NCBI GenBank assembly: GCA_026122225.1
Contig: JANEZZ010001492.1
Location: forward strand, 310,001-374,000
Origin: Heloderma charlesbogerti
Lineage: Eukaryota; Chordata; Lepidosauria; Squamata; Helodermatidae
Direction: 5' to 3'
Length of the DNA: 64,000 nt
A program made the translations under genes and the position numbers. The notes beneath the pieces are model-generated. The model saw only the letters and a list, made by a program, of their open reading frames with translations. It had not been told where the DNA came from and did not search any database. Below are positions 53,820-64,000 of this stretch, in pieces. How positions within the stretch are numbered: position 1 is the first letter of the stretch; each line of letters begins with the position of its first letter.

Positions 53820-55043
53820 CAGAGCTTTCCAAACTGTGTGCCACAACACATTAGTGTGTCGGCGGCAGTGTGTAGGTGTGTCACGTGAAATGCAGAAAAT
53901 TGTGCAGAAGGGCACCGCGGAGCTCCCTTACTCACGTTTGCTTCCCTTGTCCCCTCCCCCGGAACTTCCTAAAGCAGCTAATGTTAAAGCAGCTAAGGCA
54001 TAGCTGCTTTAACATTAGCTGCTTTAGGATCATGTGGCGTCTTGACATAGGACGCACATGATTGGCGGTGTTGGAGCAGTACGGCGAGGTAGAGGCACGG
54101 GGCGAAGAGAGGGGAGGGGAGGCGCCACCCTGGGAGCAGAGCTTGGCCGACACCAGCGCGAAGTGGCAGCAGCCACAAGCCCTGTGAGATTTCGAGCGTG
54201 CCCTTCGCGGACTTCTGCACCACGCTCCTGCGTGGCCAGGCCAGAGTAGCATGCGGGTGGAAACACCACCTGGGACTGGGACTGCACCAAGTGGGCCGAC
54301 CGCCATCTTGGCCAGTCGGAACAGAGCTCAGTGGAGGCCAGAAGCCTCAGAATCAGCGTGCCCCCAATCACCCAGGCGAGCGCAGCTGCAGGCTGTCACC
54401 CAGTCAACCCACCTGCTGCTGGCTGAAGGGAGGCCACCCTCCCAAACCCAATGTGGCAAACAGCAAGCCACCCATCACATGGCACTTATGATTTGATTTC
54501 TGCCATTTATTTTTATTTTTACTCTGCTGAAATTGTGGATTAACCACCCACCGGCAGTTTACCACCGGAGAGTGCTGGAACTGGACTCTGGACATAGGCA
54601 TTGCAAATATTTACAGCAATATAGTCTTGTAGTGAGACATATATATTTACACCATTTTTGTTGGACCTTTGCTTCTCTACTTCATGTGTTTTTGCAGCTG
54701 AGCTCCTACCTGGGCCTATGTGTCCTAATATGTATTGTAAATACTTTAGTTAATTTTGTTTATTTTTCATTTTCTTGCACTTATTTACATACTGTTACTC
54801 ATAAATGACAACAATGTATTTTATTATCTTACAAATCATATATTTTTAAATATATAAATGAAAGGTTTTCATGAGATATGTTCTATCCCCATACATTTCA
54901 TTATTACAATTTATGTATGTGTCCGTATCTCTTATAACGGGTTAGTTTAACCTCCGGTTTGCTAGTAAAACTGAATTACCATGTCACGAAATGATGCATG
55001 TCTAAAAAGTGTGTCACCAACATGAAAAGTTTGGAAAGCTCTG
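53820..55043. mobile_element. hAT-type nonautonomous element (CAGAGCTTTCCAAACT ends)
   Basis: CAGAGCTTTCCAAACTGTG at the left; the right end AGTTTGGAAAGCTCTG is its inverse over 16 bp. The 8-bp flanks GAATAGGG (53812-53819, 55044-55051) are identical. GTGTGCCACAACACATTAGTG near the left and AGTGTGTCACCAAC near the right are subterminal motifs. A 59-bp palindrome (53969-54027, AAAGCAGCTAATGTTAAAGC and its inverse) and a GC-rich block (54060-54450) lie inside. Frames in the GC-rich block overlap on both strands and are not called. 1,224 bp. Confidence 0.9.
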
Positions 55044-55051
55044 GAATAGGG

Positions 55052-56116
55052 TATGTCTGACCCCTAAGCCACTATTTTTCATTTGGGTCTTCTTTGTAGA
55101 TCTTGAGGTTCTAGGGGAAAAAAACATAATAGATCCTGTAAGCCTGAAGTCTGGCCACACCTGTTTTAAATAAAATAGTCCACATAGGGCATGTTCTCTG
55201 TCCAGTTTCAAGGTATGATTTCTCACTCACTTTTGCTTTGCACCGAGCCACCCAAAACAAAACTGCAGACTTTTGCCCTGTGGAGATGTGCATTTTCTAA
55301 GGACATCATTCATCTACTATGGATGTCAACTAGATACCATCTGTGGATAAATAATTTGTACTCTAAGAAATACAACCCTTTAAGTGACTCTCATATACTT
55401 TAGCATTTGGACCCAAATTTGTTATTCTCTTTCAGCTGGATGCAGATTTGTTTTGGTTAGTTAGAACCTCAGCTATTGATCGTGTGCTTTTTAAATCCCC
55501 TCTGGAACTTGAGTAGGAAAAAAAAGCCCTTATCAGTCACAAAATCTGTCCCAAACCAGCAAAATGTTTACTTTTTTATTAGCTTATGTGATGTTTTACT
55601 TTCTCTCAAAGCTGTCTCAACTCCTATGAGATTTGTATGCTCAATTTAACTTTTGACTTGTATAGATTTCACATATAGCTTCTTCACTTTTCCTTATATT
55701 GCTCCTACTTATCTCTCTTCTCCATACTATAGGTTGCTAATTTCAGAATCTACTTTACGAGAACATAGATCCAATGAATCTTCAGCTCAGCACATTTGAG
55801 GGTGTTAAATTTTGCATTTAAATTTGCGTCAGATCAAGACCAGGGAACAATTAGCTGGGCCTTAAAGCCAACCTCAGCCTTTCTGTTAACAAGAGAAAGA
55901 TTAGGCGATATGTATACATCAATCTTTAAAAGGACATAACCTCCCATTCTAGGCTTTATTTAGGATTCAATACACCAGCCATTTCAAAATATCCCTGGAC
56001 TAGACCCTAGACTAGACCCTAGACATCCACTGGATCTCGGGTTTCTCCAGAGTTAAGTGCTTGTAGATTAATTTAGTCAGCTTGCCTCCATTTTGCTGAT
56101 ATCTTTGCAATCACTC
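55052..56116. other. No recognisable gene
   Basis: About 1 kb with no named repeat and no coding signal; a candidate unique stretch. Confidence 0.4.
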
Positions 56117-56235
56117 TTTAACTTGGTTCGCATGTAACAAACCATGGTTTAATTAACCATGAGCTGTTGAATCATGGGTTGTCATTATGCATGGACCCAG
56201 AACTATGGGTTAATTGTGGGTTTACCATGAACAAC

Positions 56236-56768
56236 TAGGGATGCTGAAGAAATCCACTGTGGACTCCAATGAAGAGTCCAATTCCCAAGAATCCAACCTG
56301 CAGAGTCCGCTGTGGAGTGGCCCCCCTCACTGGCACATCCTCCAGATTTCACACGGGACATCTTTCCAGCTGTAAAGAAGGCACGATAGGCTAACAGCAG
56401 CTGCCATTACCCTATCTTGGGAAAACTACATCCATAATTACACCCTTTGCAGCTGTAAAGCAATTGCTTCAACGTAAATTGCAGCTGTAAAGTGCTTACA
56501 GCTGCAAGTTATGTAGAAGCACTTTACAGCTGCAATTTACGTAGAAGTGCTTTATAGCTGCAAAAGGTGTAACTATGACCGTAACTTTCCCAAGATAGGC
56601 TAATGGCAGCTGCCATTAGCATATTTTGCCTTTAAGGACAGAAAGATGCCCTGTGAAATCCCGTGGATGCACCAGGGAAACCCAGTATGTTCCAGGCAGC
56701 CCGTATTTCCCCACAGTAGATCACACACACACCCCGTGACCAGATGTCAGGGAATTCATCCATCCCTA
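56236..56768. mobile_element. hAT-type element, TAGGGATG ends, AGCTGTAAAG palindrome core
   Basis: TAGGGATGCTGAAGAAATCC at the left and GAATTCATCCATCCCTA at the right. The 8-bp flanks TGAACAAC / TGAACCCA match at 5/8. The core inverts around 56505: CTTTGCAGCTGTAAAG with CTTTATAGCTGCAAAAGG, CTATCTTGGGAAA with TTTCCCAAGATAGG, and nested GCAGCTGTAAAGTGC / GCACTTTACAGCTGC hairpins. Confidence 0.8.
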
Positions 56769-56828
56769 TGAACCCACAATGAGAACCCATCGTTTGTTGT
56801 TCGGTTATGAACTGTGGGTTGTTTGAAC

Positions 56829-57382
56829 AAGGGATGGCAGAGAATTCCTCGACGGACCCCAGTGAGGCCAGATTCCAAAGAATCCGGCCTCTGAAGTCCG
56901 TGGCAGAATATCACTACTCACCTCCACCTCCTTCCGGACCTGCACAGAGCTGGAGCCACTGGCCGGCTCCACAGTGCCAGCGATATGGCCACCATTGCCA
57001 TGCCATATCGTTGGCTGAGTGAGGGCTAACTAACTACAGATGCAAATGGCATTGTGGACGCCATTTGCAGCCGTAAAGCTGTTAGATTAACCTAAATGCA
57101 GCCATTTACAGCTGCATTTAGGTTAATCTAACAGCTTTATGGCTGCAAATGGCATCCACTATGCCATTTGCATCCAGAGTTAGTTCGCCCTCACTCAGCC
57201 AACGATACAGCATGGCAATGGCAGCCGGCCATATTGCCAGTGATGCGGAGCTGGCAGCCAGCTCTGCAGGATCGTCGTGGAGTGGAGCCAGCTCCTGAGG
57301 ATTCCAGGCGGAGGGACGGATCACCTCTCCCCGCGGGCGGATTCCCACCCAGACCAGCAGGTAGGGAATCCACCCATCCCTA
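56829..57382. mobile_element. hAT-type element, TAGGGATG ends, GCAAATGGC palindrome core
   Basis: AAGGGATGGCAGAGAATTCC at the left and GAATCCACCCATCCCTA at the right. The 8-bp flanks GTTTGAAC (56821-56828, 57383-57390) are identical. The core inverts around 57108: GATGCAAATGGCATTGTGGA with its inverse near 57145-57175, TTAGATTAACCTAAATGCAG with CTGCATTTAGGTTAATCTAA, and TTGGCTGAGTGAGGGC with GCCCTCACTCAGCCAA. Confidence 0.9.
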
Positions 57383-57445
57383 GTTTGAACTATGGGTTGT
57401 CGTTACATAAAAACCCAGAATCATGGGTAGTTTCACAAAGCTTCA

Positions 57446-57882
57446 GAGGCAGTGGACAAGAGTGGTAAAAAAAAACAGCCTCTTTACACACCAGCACTGC
57501 AAAGACAGTTGGGAGACAGGGAGGGAGCAGGCGAAGGAAGAGGGAAACAAACAACCCAGGGACTGAGCTTGCCTGCCAGACAAACCCTGGGTAGAACAAC
57601 AAACCATGGTTTAAATAAACTATGATTCAGCATTATGTGCAGCCAGGCGACTATATTATTGAGGGCTGCCCCTAATCTCGCTGCAGTTTTCTTCAAGAAA
57701 AGGCTCTCAGGAGGTGGAGGTCAGGTTACCCACTGCACGTGGATGCAAAACTTCAACTTACTGCACAGTAGTTAAGAGTGTGAGTTATGAACTAGGACGC
57801 TCCTATGAGGAAGCCCCTAGTTCACATCTCACTTCCTTCATCACCTCACGAATTGGCCTTAGTCAAGTCACCCTTCCCTCAG
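57446..57882. other. No recognisable gene; AACCATGG repeat piece
   Basis: About 57595-57650 has AACAAACCATGGTTTAAATAA of the AACCATGG repeat group. The rest is unassigned. Confidence 0.35.

Positions 57883-57927
<45 letters not shown>
57883..57927. repeat. (CA)n microsatellite
   Basis: About 22 uninterrupted CA units. Confidence 0.97.
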
Positions 57928-57929
<2 letters not shown>

Positions 57930-57959
57930 GAGAATACAGCCTCTCTTACAACGCTATTA

Positions 57960-58790
57960 CAAGGATACAAGCAGTTAAGACTACAGACTTGGGTGGACTA
58001 TCCTGCATTGACTGCAGCAGACTCTGAGTGCAGGGCCAAGCAAGAAGGAAAGCAATGAAGCCAACAAACGTTCCAGCACACAGGTTTCATCCAATAGGGT
58101 TCAGGCTAGGCAGGAGCAGTCAAGATAGCAGTCAAAGCACAGGCACACAGTCAGATAAGTGGGGTCAGGCTAAAGCAGGAGTGGTTAAAATAGCAGGCAA
58201 AGGTCAAAACACAACTAGGTGGTCAGATACATCCAGAAGCAGAGTCAAGAAGGCATCCAAGGCTCAGTAGCATGGAGCATCAATCACAGGGCAAGGTCTG
58301 GGAGACAAGGTAGACGGCACAAGACCTGGAAGAATGCTGTTGTTTCCAACACTGAGTAAGGAGACACTGAAGGCTTTTAACACCAACGCCTGCTGAGCCC
58401 CACCCAGGACTCAGCTGCAGTACATTAGAGCTTTCTGGTCAGAACCCTAATCCTGAGGAGTCACTTTCTCCTGAGAAGTCCTTCCTTGCAAGCAAGCACT
58501 CCTTCTCACGGGAACCCTACTGGCCTATCACTTGAGGCAATAATGCTCGTGGGGGCCTGGAGGTGGCTCAGCCTCTGCCTCAGAGGCAAAGTCCCCTCTC
58601 CCTGATGGGAATGGACTTGCAGCCATCTCCCCCAAGGGCCCAGGCTCCTCCTGGTCTGGTGACAGCGACTGATCTGGGGTCCCCTCTGTTTCTGGGAGCT
58701 CCAGCTCTTCCTCTGAGGCAGATCCCTCTTGTGGGGGCATGCCATGTACGAACACACATCCCTCTAGTCTTTATGCACTGGCTCCTGATC
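57960..58790 (-). other. Possible degenerate LTR retroelement piece
   Basis: The minus strand has an acidic, Glu/Pro-rich 75-codon frame (58755-58528) with EEELELPETEGTP and GEMAASPFPSGRGDF. Adjacent sequence (58020-58400) has repeated short CAGTCA/GGCAAG motifs. The acidic frame has the look of a retroelement-encoded linker, but no protease, RT or LTR pair is visible, so this is tentative. Confidence 0.25.
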
Positions 58791-59039
58791 CATGTGAGCT
58801 CAATTCAAGGCGCCAATTTCAACCTTCAAAGCAATGCTAAGGAAACCGTGGCCCACCAGAGGTTCGGCACCAACTCCTATCAGCCCCGGCCATCATAGAT
58901 AAAAATCAGGGATTTAGAGGGCAACAGGTTCCCCAGCTCTGCTTTAAAGGCTTAAACAGCTTGGGAGATGGGTGATGCACCAATGTCTTTCTCCGGGTCC
59001 CCACCACCTTTGGAGGCAGGGTGTGTGTTGATCAGCAAT

Positions 59040-59310
59040 AGCACCACTTCAATTGTGGCATCCTCAGTCTGGAATGCACTACCCAGAAGGCTTGCCTGGT
59101 ATCGGGTTTGGTATCCATCTATTCAGGACCAGATGAAGACGACCTCTTTGTTCACCCCATGGGTTTTAGATTTTTTTGTCAGCTTCATTTCATTTCAGTT
59201 TAAACTGCTCCTGTTCCGTACTGCATTTTATATTCATATATATAGTTGTTTTTGTGTGTAAGCTGCTCTCCGTGAACAACTTTGGCTAAAATAGAAGAGT
59301 ATAAATATCC
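59040..59310 (+). mobile_element. LINE 3' end (L2/CR1 clade)
   Basis: TCCTCAGTCTGGAATGCACT corresponds to the 'VWN.LP' region at the end of a LINE ORF. GTAAGCTGCTCTCCGTGAAC and AGAAGAGTATAAATATCC form the 3' UTR end. Confidence 0.55.
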
Positions 59311-60039
59311 AACATAAAACAAAACTACACAACTCTTTCCAAATTCAGTAGTAACAAAAGCATTTGTTTAAATGAAAATCCACCTAATGACTATAGAAGT
59401 GTTTTAAGATGAATGGCATATGGCAAGCTTCCCCAACCTGGCACCCCATAATTCACAGTCAGAAAGGGTACATCTTGAGGGCACCAGATGTATTGAGTAA
59501 CCTACCGGACAGGTTTCTGTTCAGCTATGGGAACTTGACTGTAATGACAGCTATATTCAAAGCCACACTTCTAAGCTCCCCACCCCTATAAAATGTTATT
59601 TTATTCTGAAATAAAGGGTAATATCCAATAGGGGCTGTGCACACACAGCCATCCCCACTGGGCTCCAGTCCACATGCGCCCCGCCCCGCCAGCCCAGGCC
59701 CACATGGGGCTGCCATATAGCACTTCCAGGGAAAAGCACCGACACAAGCAAACATGCTCATTTTTGCAAGGGGCAGGTCACACCCTTTCCAGAAACAAGC
59801 ATTTTCACTCGTGTAGGCACTTGCCCCAGGAAGCGCTGCATTTGGGCTGGGTGCCCATGGCCCAGGCTGGAGGAGCCTGTGTGCCCATAGCTATGGGTAG
59901 CAGGGGCATCATTAAAGAAGGGCCACCTGGGCACAGGCCCCGGATGTTTTTGAGCTGTCCCAATTGCCTTTTTTTTTTTTTACATTTTCCCATAGACTTG
60001 TATTGGAAAACAAAAACAGCCATAACTTTTTTAGCGTGT
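59311..60039. other. No recognisable gene
   Basis: GTAATATCCAATAGGGGC (59617) resembles the end of the 53389-53519 family. The rest is unassigned. Confidence 0.35.
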
Positions 60040-60480
60040 ATGACAAATATATGAAATTTGGAGGCTTGGTAGACCCTGTAGAGATGATTGAATATGCCAA
60101 ATTTCAGGCAGTTAGGTCCAGTGACTTATGTGCTAGTCACAGGTAAAATTTGCTATTTTTAAGAAAAAGTGTCAAAGCAAAAAGCTCTATTTTTTATTTT
60201 TTTGTGCTTCCACATATATGCATGGAATTTGGGGACCTGGCAGCCCCTATAGAGATGACTGAACCAAAGTTCAGACAGTTAGGTCCAGTGTCTTTTGTGC
60301 TACCCACAGGTAAAATTTGCTTTTTCCAAGAAAATCTGTCAAAGAGATTTTTTTTTTTTTTGGTGCTTCCACATAAATTCATGGAATTTGGGGACCAGGC
60401 AGGCCCTATGAAGTTGACTGAACCTACCAAATTTCAAAGAGTTAGGTCCAGTGGCTTTTGGACTAGCCATGTGTAAAGTT
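60040..60480 (+). repeat. Tandem array, three units of about 160-170 bp
   Basis: ATGAAATTTGGAGGCTTGG (60052), ATGGAATTTGGGGACCTGG (60222) and ATGGAATTTGGGGACCAGG (60381) start successive units. Each goes on with GTTAGGTCCAGTG and CAGGTAAAATTTGC-like blocks and a poly-T stretch. The 108-codon plus frame across the array (60150-60476) is repetitive and not called as a gene. Confidence 0.8.
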
Positions 60481-61427
60481 TCCTTTGCTCAAAGTCTAAA
60501 ACAAAAAGTAAAAACTATCAAGCCACCCAGGGGATTAGGGATCCTAATCAGAAGTTGTTTAAGGTGACCATTAGGAGGTCACTATCCCTGATCTCTGATG
60601 TAGGGTTTGGGGGGGGAGTGTTGAGATGCAAAAAACCTCTTTCCCCCTACTTTTCTGCTCTTACATGCCCACTGTTGGGAGCTTGTCTGCAATGAAATTT
60701 TGAAGAGGGAGAAGGAAGGGAAGAAAGAGCTCCATGTGAAATACTGGTATTTCACACAGCATCTGATTTTACTGCCCCAAACTGGAACCTTTGGCTTCTG
60801 CAGAAGTTCAGTAGCCTCAGTACAGCAAAGGATCCAATCAGCCTCCACAAACTTCTTCCCTCCCCCTTCACTTTAATTTCTCCTAAATAGGACTCAAATA
60901 ATCCTCAAATAAGGGAGAGTTAGGACTATGTGGTGTCATGACTGAGAAACTGCTGGGGCTTTTAAATAGGTTCTACAGTTTTAAAAAAGCTAGGAAAAAC
61001 CCTCAGCCACCTCACCTCATAAAGTTCATTTAAGTACTTACAAACCCTCCACAGCCTCCTAAATTCCTCTGAAGTACCACCTCTCTGAAAGGAGCCACTT
61101 GGCTTAGGGAATTCTCTCTACCCCCCAACTCCACACACATTTCCAATCACCATTCTTCTTTTCTTCTTCCCTTCCCCTTCCCCTGTCCTTCCTTCTTCTT
61201 CTTCTTCTTTATTCCACCCAGAGCATACCTTGGGGAATTCTTAAAGAGAACTTTTCTTCGGCGGGCAAGAGAAGTTCTGAATTTGACTCTATACAAACAG
61301 ACAGAGACTGCTACAAGAGGATTGGTTTTTTCTCCTCCTCACTCAAGTCTTTGAGAAGAGTGGGCTCACATGGTCGCAGAGAAACAAATCTGGGATTGTT
61401 TTGTCAGTTGCCATTATCCAGCAATAG
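60481..61427. other. No recognisable gene; (CTT)n tract
   Basis: CTT repeats at about 61190-61208. No exon or named repeat otherwise. Confidence 0.4.
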
Positions 61428-61624
61428 GAAGGGCTGTAGCTCAGTGGTGGAGCACATGCTTGGCATGAAGGTCCCAGGTTCAATCCCCAGTATCTCCAGG
61501 TAGGGCTAGGAAAGAATCCTGCCTGAAACTTGGAAAGCTGCTGCTGTCAGTCAGTATCAACAATTCTGGGCTAGATGGACCCAGGGTCTGTCTCAGTATA
61601 AGGCAGCTTCCTACATTCCTATGA
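61428..61624 (+). mobile_element. tRNA-derived SINE, well preserved
   Basis: GGGCTGTAGCTCAGTGG (A-box TAGCTCAGTGG, 61437-61447) and GGTTCAATCCC (B-box, 61488-61498). The body ATCTCCAGGTAGGGCTAGG is followed by GGGCTAGATGGACCCAGGG and a GCAGCTTCCTACATTCCTATG end. Best copy of the family in this window. Confidence 0.9.
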
Positions 61625-61694
61625 ACAGAAAGCTTTAATTAAAAATAGGAGTTTTTGGTTTGTTTTTTAAGTGGAGGGGAGATAAATAGTGCTA

Positions 61695-61865
61695 ATTTAT
61701 GCAATCCTATGTATGCCTACTGAGAAGTCCCATTATGTTTAATGAGGCATGCCCTCAGGAAAGTGTGCATAGGATTCCAGCACAGGTTACTTTTGCAGGG
61801 AGGTTTGCACCTCGATTCTGCATGCTTACTCAGAAATAAGTCCTGAGTTGTGAGCATGGTGCTGC
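61695..61865. repeat. GCAATCCTATG-ended palindromic MITE and relic
   Basis: ATGCAATCCTATGTATGCCT at the left and GTGCATAGGATTCCAGC at the right form inverted ends around TCCCATTATGTTTAATGAGG. A second degenerate copy follows (GCTTACTCAGAAATAAGTCC, 61827). Confidence 0.55.
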
Positions 61866-62314
61866 AAGCTTAACACAGTGCCTACCCAATTCCATCTAAT
61901 GAATTGACTACCCTTTCAGCTCCATCCTATGCATGTTTTGTCATTTGTGGCTTGGGGGGTGGTTTGCATGAACTCTAGCTTCATTGGTGAGGGAAAGGCA
62001 CTTAGTGCATGCTCAGAGTTTCTCCATAGCTTAGCCCTAGTTTTGAAAACAGTCTCATTGGCTGAATCCTGCTGAAGTCTTGGAACAAATGAAGTTATGA
62101 GGAGGAAGATACAATGAGAGCTTGTGCATAACAAGGAGGAGGTAGAGAGGAGTTGCATGAAACAAGACATCTGTTTTTATGAAGAGTTGTTGGAAGGTGG
62201 TAGGATGAGGAGGGATGGCTGCATGGAGGGGAACAGAATTGGTAGGAGGAGAATCTAAGTGCCCAGTGGTGAAAGAAAAACATTCTGCACATGCTCAGAG
62301 GCACTCTCTATTTA

Positions 62315-62460
62315 AGAACATAAGAAGAGCCAGGCTGGATCAGTCCAAGGTCCATCTAGTCCAGCATTCTGTTCACACAGTGGCCAATCAGGTGCCCATG
62401 GGAAAACCCACAAGCAGGACATAAGTGCTGTATTACCTTCCTACCCATGTTCCCCTGTTG
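62315..62460 (-). mobile_element. CR1 LINE 3' UTR, minus
   Basis: AAGAACATAAGAAGAGCCAGG, GGTCCATCTAGTCCAGCATTC and GTGGCCAATCAGGTGCCC are the inverse of 32130-32256. Confidence 0.75.
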
Positions 62461-62509
62461 CTAAATTTCGTGAAATGTAAATAAATTCTAGTAATTCTAA
62501 ATTTGCATG

Positions 62510-63100
62510 CATGTATATCCTTCAGAAACTTTGCAGGTTTCTTGCCTGAGGGACACCTCTAATGACCTGTGCATTTTCATACAAATTTACCCCAAAACTA
62601 TTGGGGAAGAGGTAAATGGAAGGGAAAGCAAATCACTCCCTCCCCCAAATTGGAGAACTCCCCATCCACATGAACTACTGCACCTATGCTTCTGAAACTT
62701 TGCAGGTTTCTTACTTAAGGACAACCGTAGGCTGTCTGTAATTTTCAGAACAATGGTCCACAAGGAACATAGGGAAACAAGTATATCCTCTTTTGGAGGC
62801 CTCAAAATGTCAAGGCCACCCTTGCACAAAAACCCTTGTGGCTATCATTCTGAAATTTGACAGACATGATCTCTGATACAGCAATGAATCCTGAAATTTT
62901 TATCCAATTCTTCCAAGGAATTAAAATGTTATTGGAAGTTCCCTTTAAAAGAAAATCAAAATATAAACCCTGCACTTATTTTTCTGACATTCGGCAGGTG
63001 TAATCCCATTCTAGGGGGCTACTATGCCTGAAATTATCATCCAGTTCTGACCAAGAGAAAAAAGTTATTTTTTTTCTAATTTCCCATAGTAGTCAACAGG
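62510..63100 (+). repeat. Degenerate tandem array, period about 130-170 bp
   Basis: CAGAAACTTTGCAGGTTTC (62523), CTGAAACTTTGCAGGTTTC (62691), CTGAAATTTGACAGACATG (62851) and CTGACATTCGGCAGGTGTA (62984) begin successive diverged units. Each is followed by GA/CC-rich text and ATTTTCA / AATTATCATCCA motifs. Confidence 0.6.
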
Positions 63101-63344
63101 AAGCATAAAGATTCATTTTTCCAAACATTAACTCAGGTTTGGTGCTGAGCTGAAGTGGTCCGACTACAAATTGGCCAGAGCAGAAGTGGGATGTTTTCCA
63201 AAATGCTGAATCAGGGTCTGAGTTGAAGAGGGGTGGGGGGTCAGTGCACACATCTTATGTACATATGTAATCTATACACACATGCAAGCATACCACATGC
63301 ACACACCACACACACATATTAGACATGCGCTTAGACTTGTGTAT

Positions 63345-63345
<1 letters not shown>

Positions 63346-63377
<32 letters not shown>

Positions 63378-63407
63378 TTTTTATTATATATATATATATA
63401 TATATAT
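63346..63407. repeat. (GT)n and (TA)n microsatellites
   Basis: GT repeats (63346-63376) are followed by TTTTTTAT and TA repeats (63385-63407). Confidence 0.95.
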
Positions 63408-63707
63408 TTGCGCAAATTTGTGTTATGAGCCTGTGCCCTGGATCTTTTAAGAACCAGCAATGCCCCTGATGGGTAGTATCGAATAGGGGCTAACAAAATA
63501 AAGGAAACAAAAAGATACATAATAATAAATCAAGATTATTAAAGAAACAAAAAGAATTCACTAATTATAATTCTTAGTCTTTAACCGATATGCTTATGAA
63601 CCATCTACAGTAAAACGGCCTAAGTAGGAACTCAGTACCTAATAAAAGAGTAAAAGCACAATTTCTCCAACTTATAAAAGGGGAGCATGTGGGTGTATGT
63701 TATGCAG
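63408..63707. other. No recognisable gene
   Basis: GGGTAGTATCGAATAGGGGC (63472) is a palindromic-MITE end relic; otherwise nothing I can name. Confidence 0.35.
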
Positions 63708-63708
63708 G

Positions 63709-64000
63709 GAGCAATCCTAGGTCCACTAGACACTGTTAAAGGGCCATCGGATTTTTCAGTTTCTGGGAGCCCAGAAACCGCAATCCCTGCCCCACCCCCT
63801 TGTAGCCAGTGCAGTTGTCTCAACACTCAGAAATGCAGTGCAGAGATGAGGAAAAGGGGGTGGTCCCAGGGGTGGGGAAGGAAGGAGACTGCAGAAGCTG
63901 CATTATGCAACTTCCTGTGAGTCAAGTGGCCTCCCCCACCCCCCCTCCAAAGCTCCCCTTTGGACATGCAAAAGCACTTGTCTAGCCAGAAATGTGGGGT
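63709..64000. mobile_element. Harbinger-like MITE, left end only
   Basis: GGGAGCAATCCTA equals the TIR of 43498-43898 and 1324-1770. The right end would lie outside the window, so the TAA test cannot be applied; the left flank is GCA, not TAA. Confidence 0.35.

Larger units (their letters stand above)
56117..57445. repeat. AACCATGG-type repeat hosting two hAT elements
   Basis: Pieces at 56117-56235 (CATGTAACAAACCATGGTTTAA), 56769-56828 (AACCCACAATGAG, CTGTGGGTTGTTTGAAC) and 57383-57445 (GTTTGAACTATGGGTTGTCG) become one AACC-rich palindromic repeat once the two insertions are removed. Confidence 0.6.

Noticed and set aside
54030..54371. 113-codon minus frame in the GC-rich block as a gene
   Set aside because: It lies inside a target-duplication-bounded hAT element and overlaps open frames in other phases.
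60150..60476. 108-codon plus frame as a repeat protein
   Set aside because: The frame merely reads a 160-bp DNA tandem array; unit lengths differ and are not all multiples of three.

Overview
This is a repeat-dominated stretch of vertebrate nuclear DNA, most likely from a squamate reptile (lizard or snake). The species cannot be fixed from the sequence. Pointers to Squamata are a BovB (RTE) LINE, a tRNA-headed SINE with a BovB-type tail (Sauria-SINE type), CR1 LINEs with the ATTCTATG-type tail, an L2/CR1-clade LINE ending in GGGCGGTATAGAAATG plus (AAAT)n, and many short DNA transposons. I found no host protein-coding exon, tRNA or functional rRNA gene that I can defend. The longest open frames all lie in transposable elements. 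The window is probably intergenic or deep intronic.

Layout. 0-9 kb: a Sauria-type SINE; a CR1 3' end split by a hAT foldback that itself carries a TAA-flanked Harbinger-like MITE; a cluster of AACCATGG palindromes; several hAT MITEs, one split by a tRNA-SINE; and an approximately 870-bp foldback whose two arms each hold 5S rRNA-derived sequence. 9-24 kb: more hAT MITEs, SINEs interrupted by MITEs, a minisatellite that seems to have grown from a SINE 3' end, and LINE tails. 24-36 kb: a 5S rRNA-headed, CR1-tailed SINE, an L1-like insertion with 17-bp target duplications, CR1 3' ends, a CACTATC foldback and a tRNA-SINE.

36.7-43.9 kb: a degenerate minus-strand Ty3/Gypsy element with recognisable LTRs, PBS and PPT. 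It is interrupted by a BovB that has lost its reverse transcriptase, a CR1 fragment and an 815-bp TIR transposon flanked by CCA; its 5' LTR carries a Harbinger-like MITE. 44-50 kb: hAT elements, a second BovB 3' end, and a 904-bp hAT element with perfect 8-bp target duplications and a two-level hairpin-of-hairpins core. 49.8-51.06 kb: a 5'-truncated LINE with a 333-codon open RT frame. 52-57.4 kb: five more DNA transposons with recognisable target duplications. 57.4-64 kb: microsatellites, tandem arrays with periods near 160 bp, SINE and CR1 pieces, and a Harbinger-like end at the window edge.

No cellular pathway is encoded. The connecting theme is nested insertion: in many cases both TSD copies are visible and the empty site can be inferred, so relative ages can be read. 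The strongest candidates for something new are the 5S-bearing foldback with its partner 5S-CR1 SINE, and the TAGGGATG-ended hAT family in which shared ends enclose different, mostly palindromic cores.
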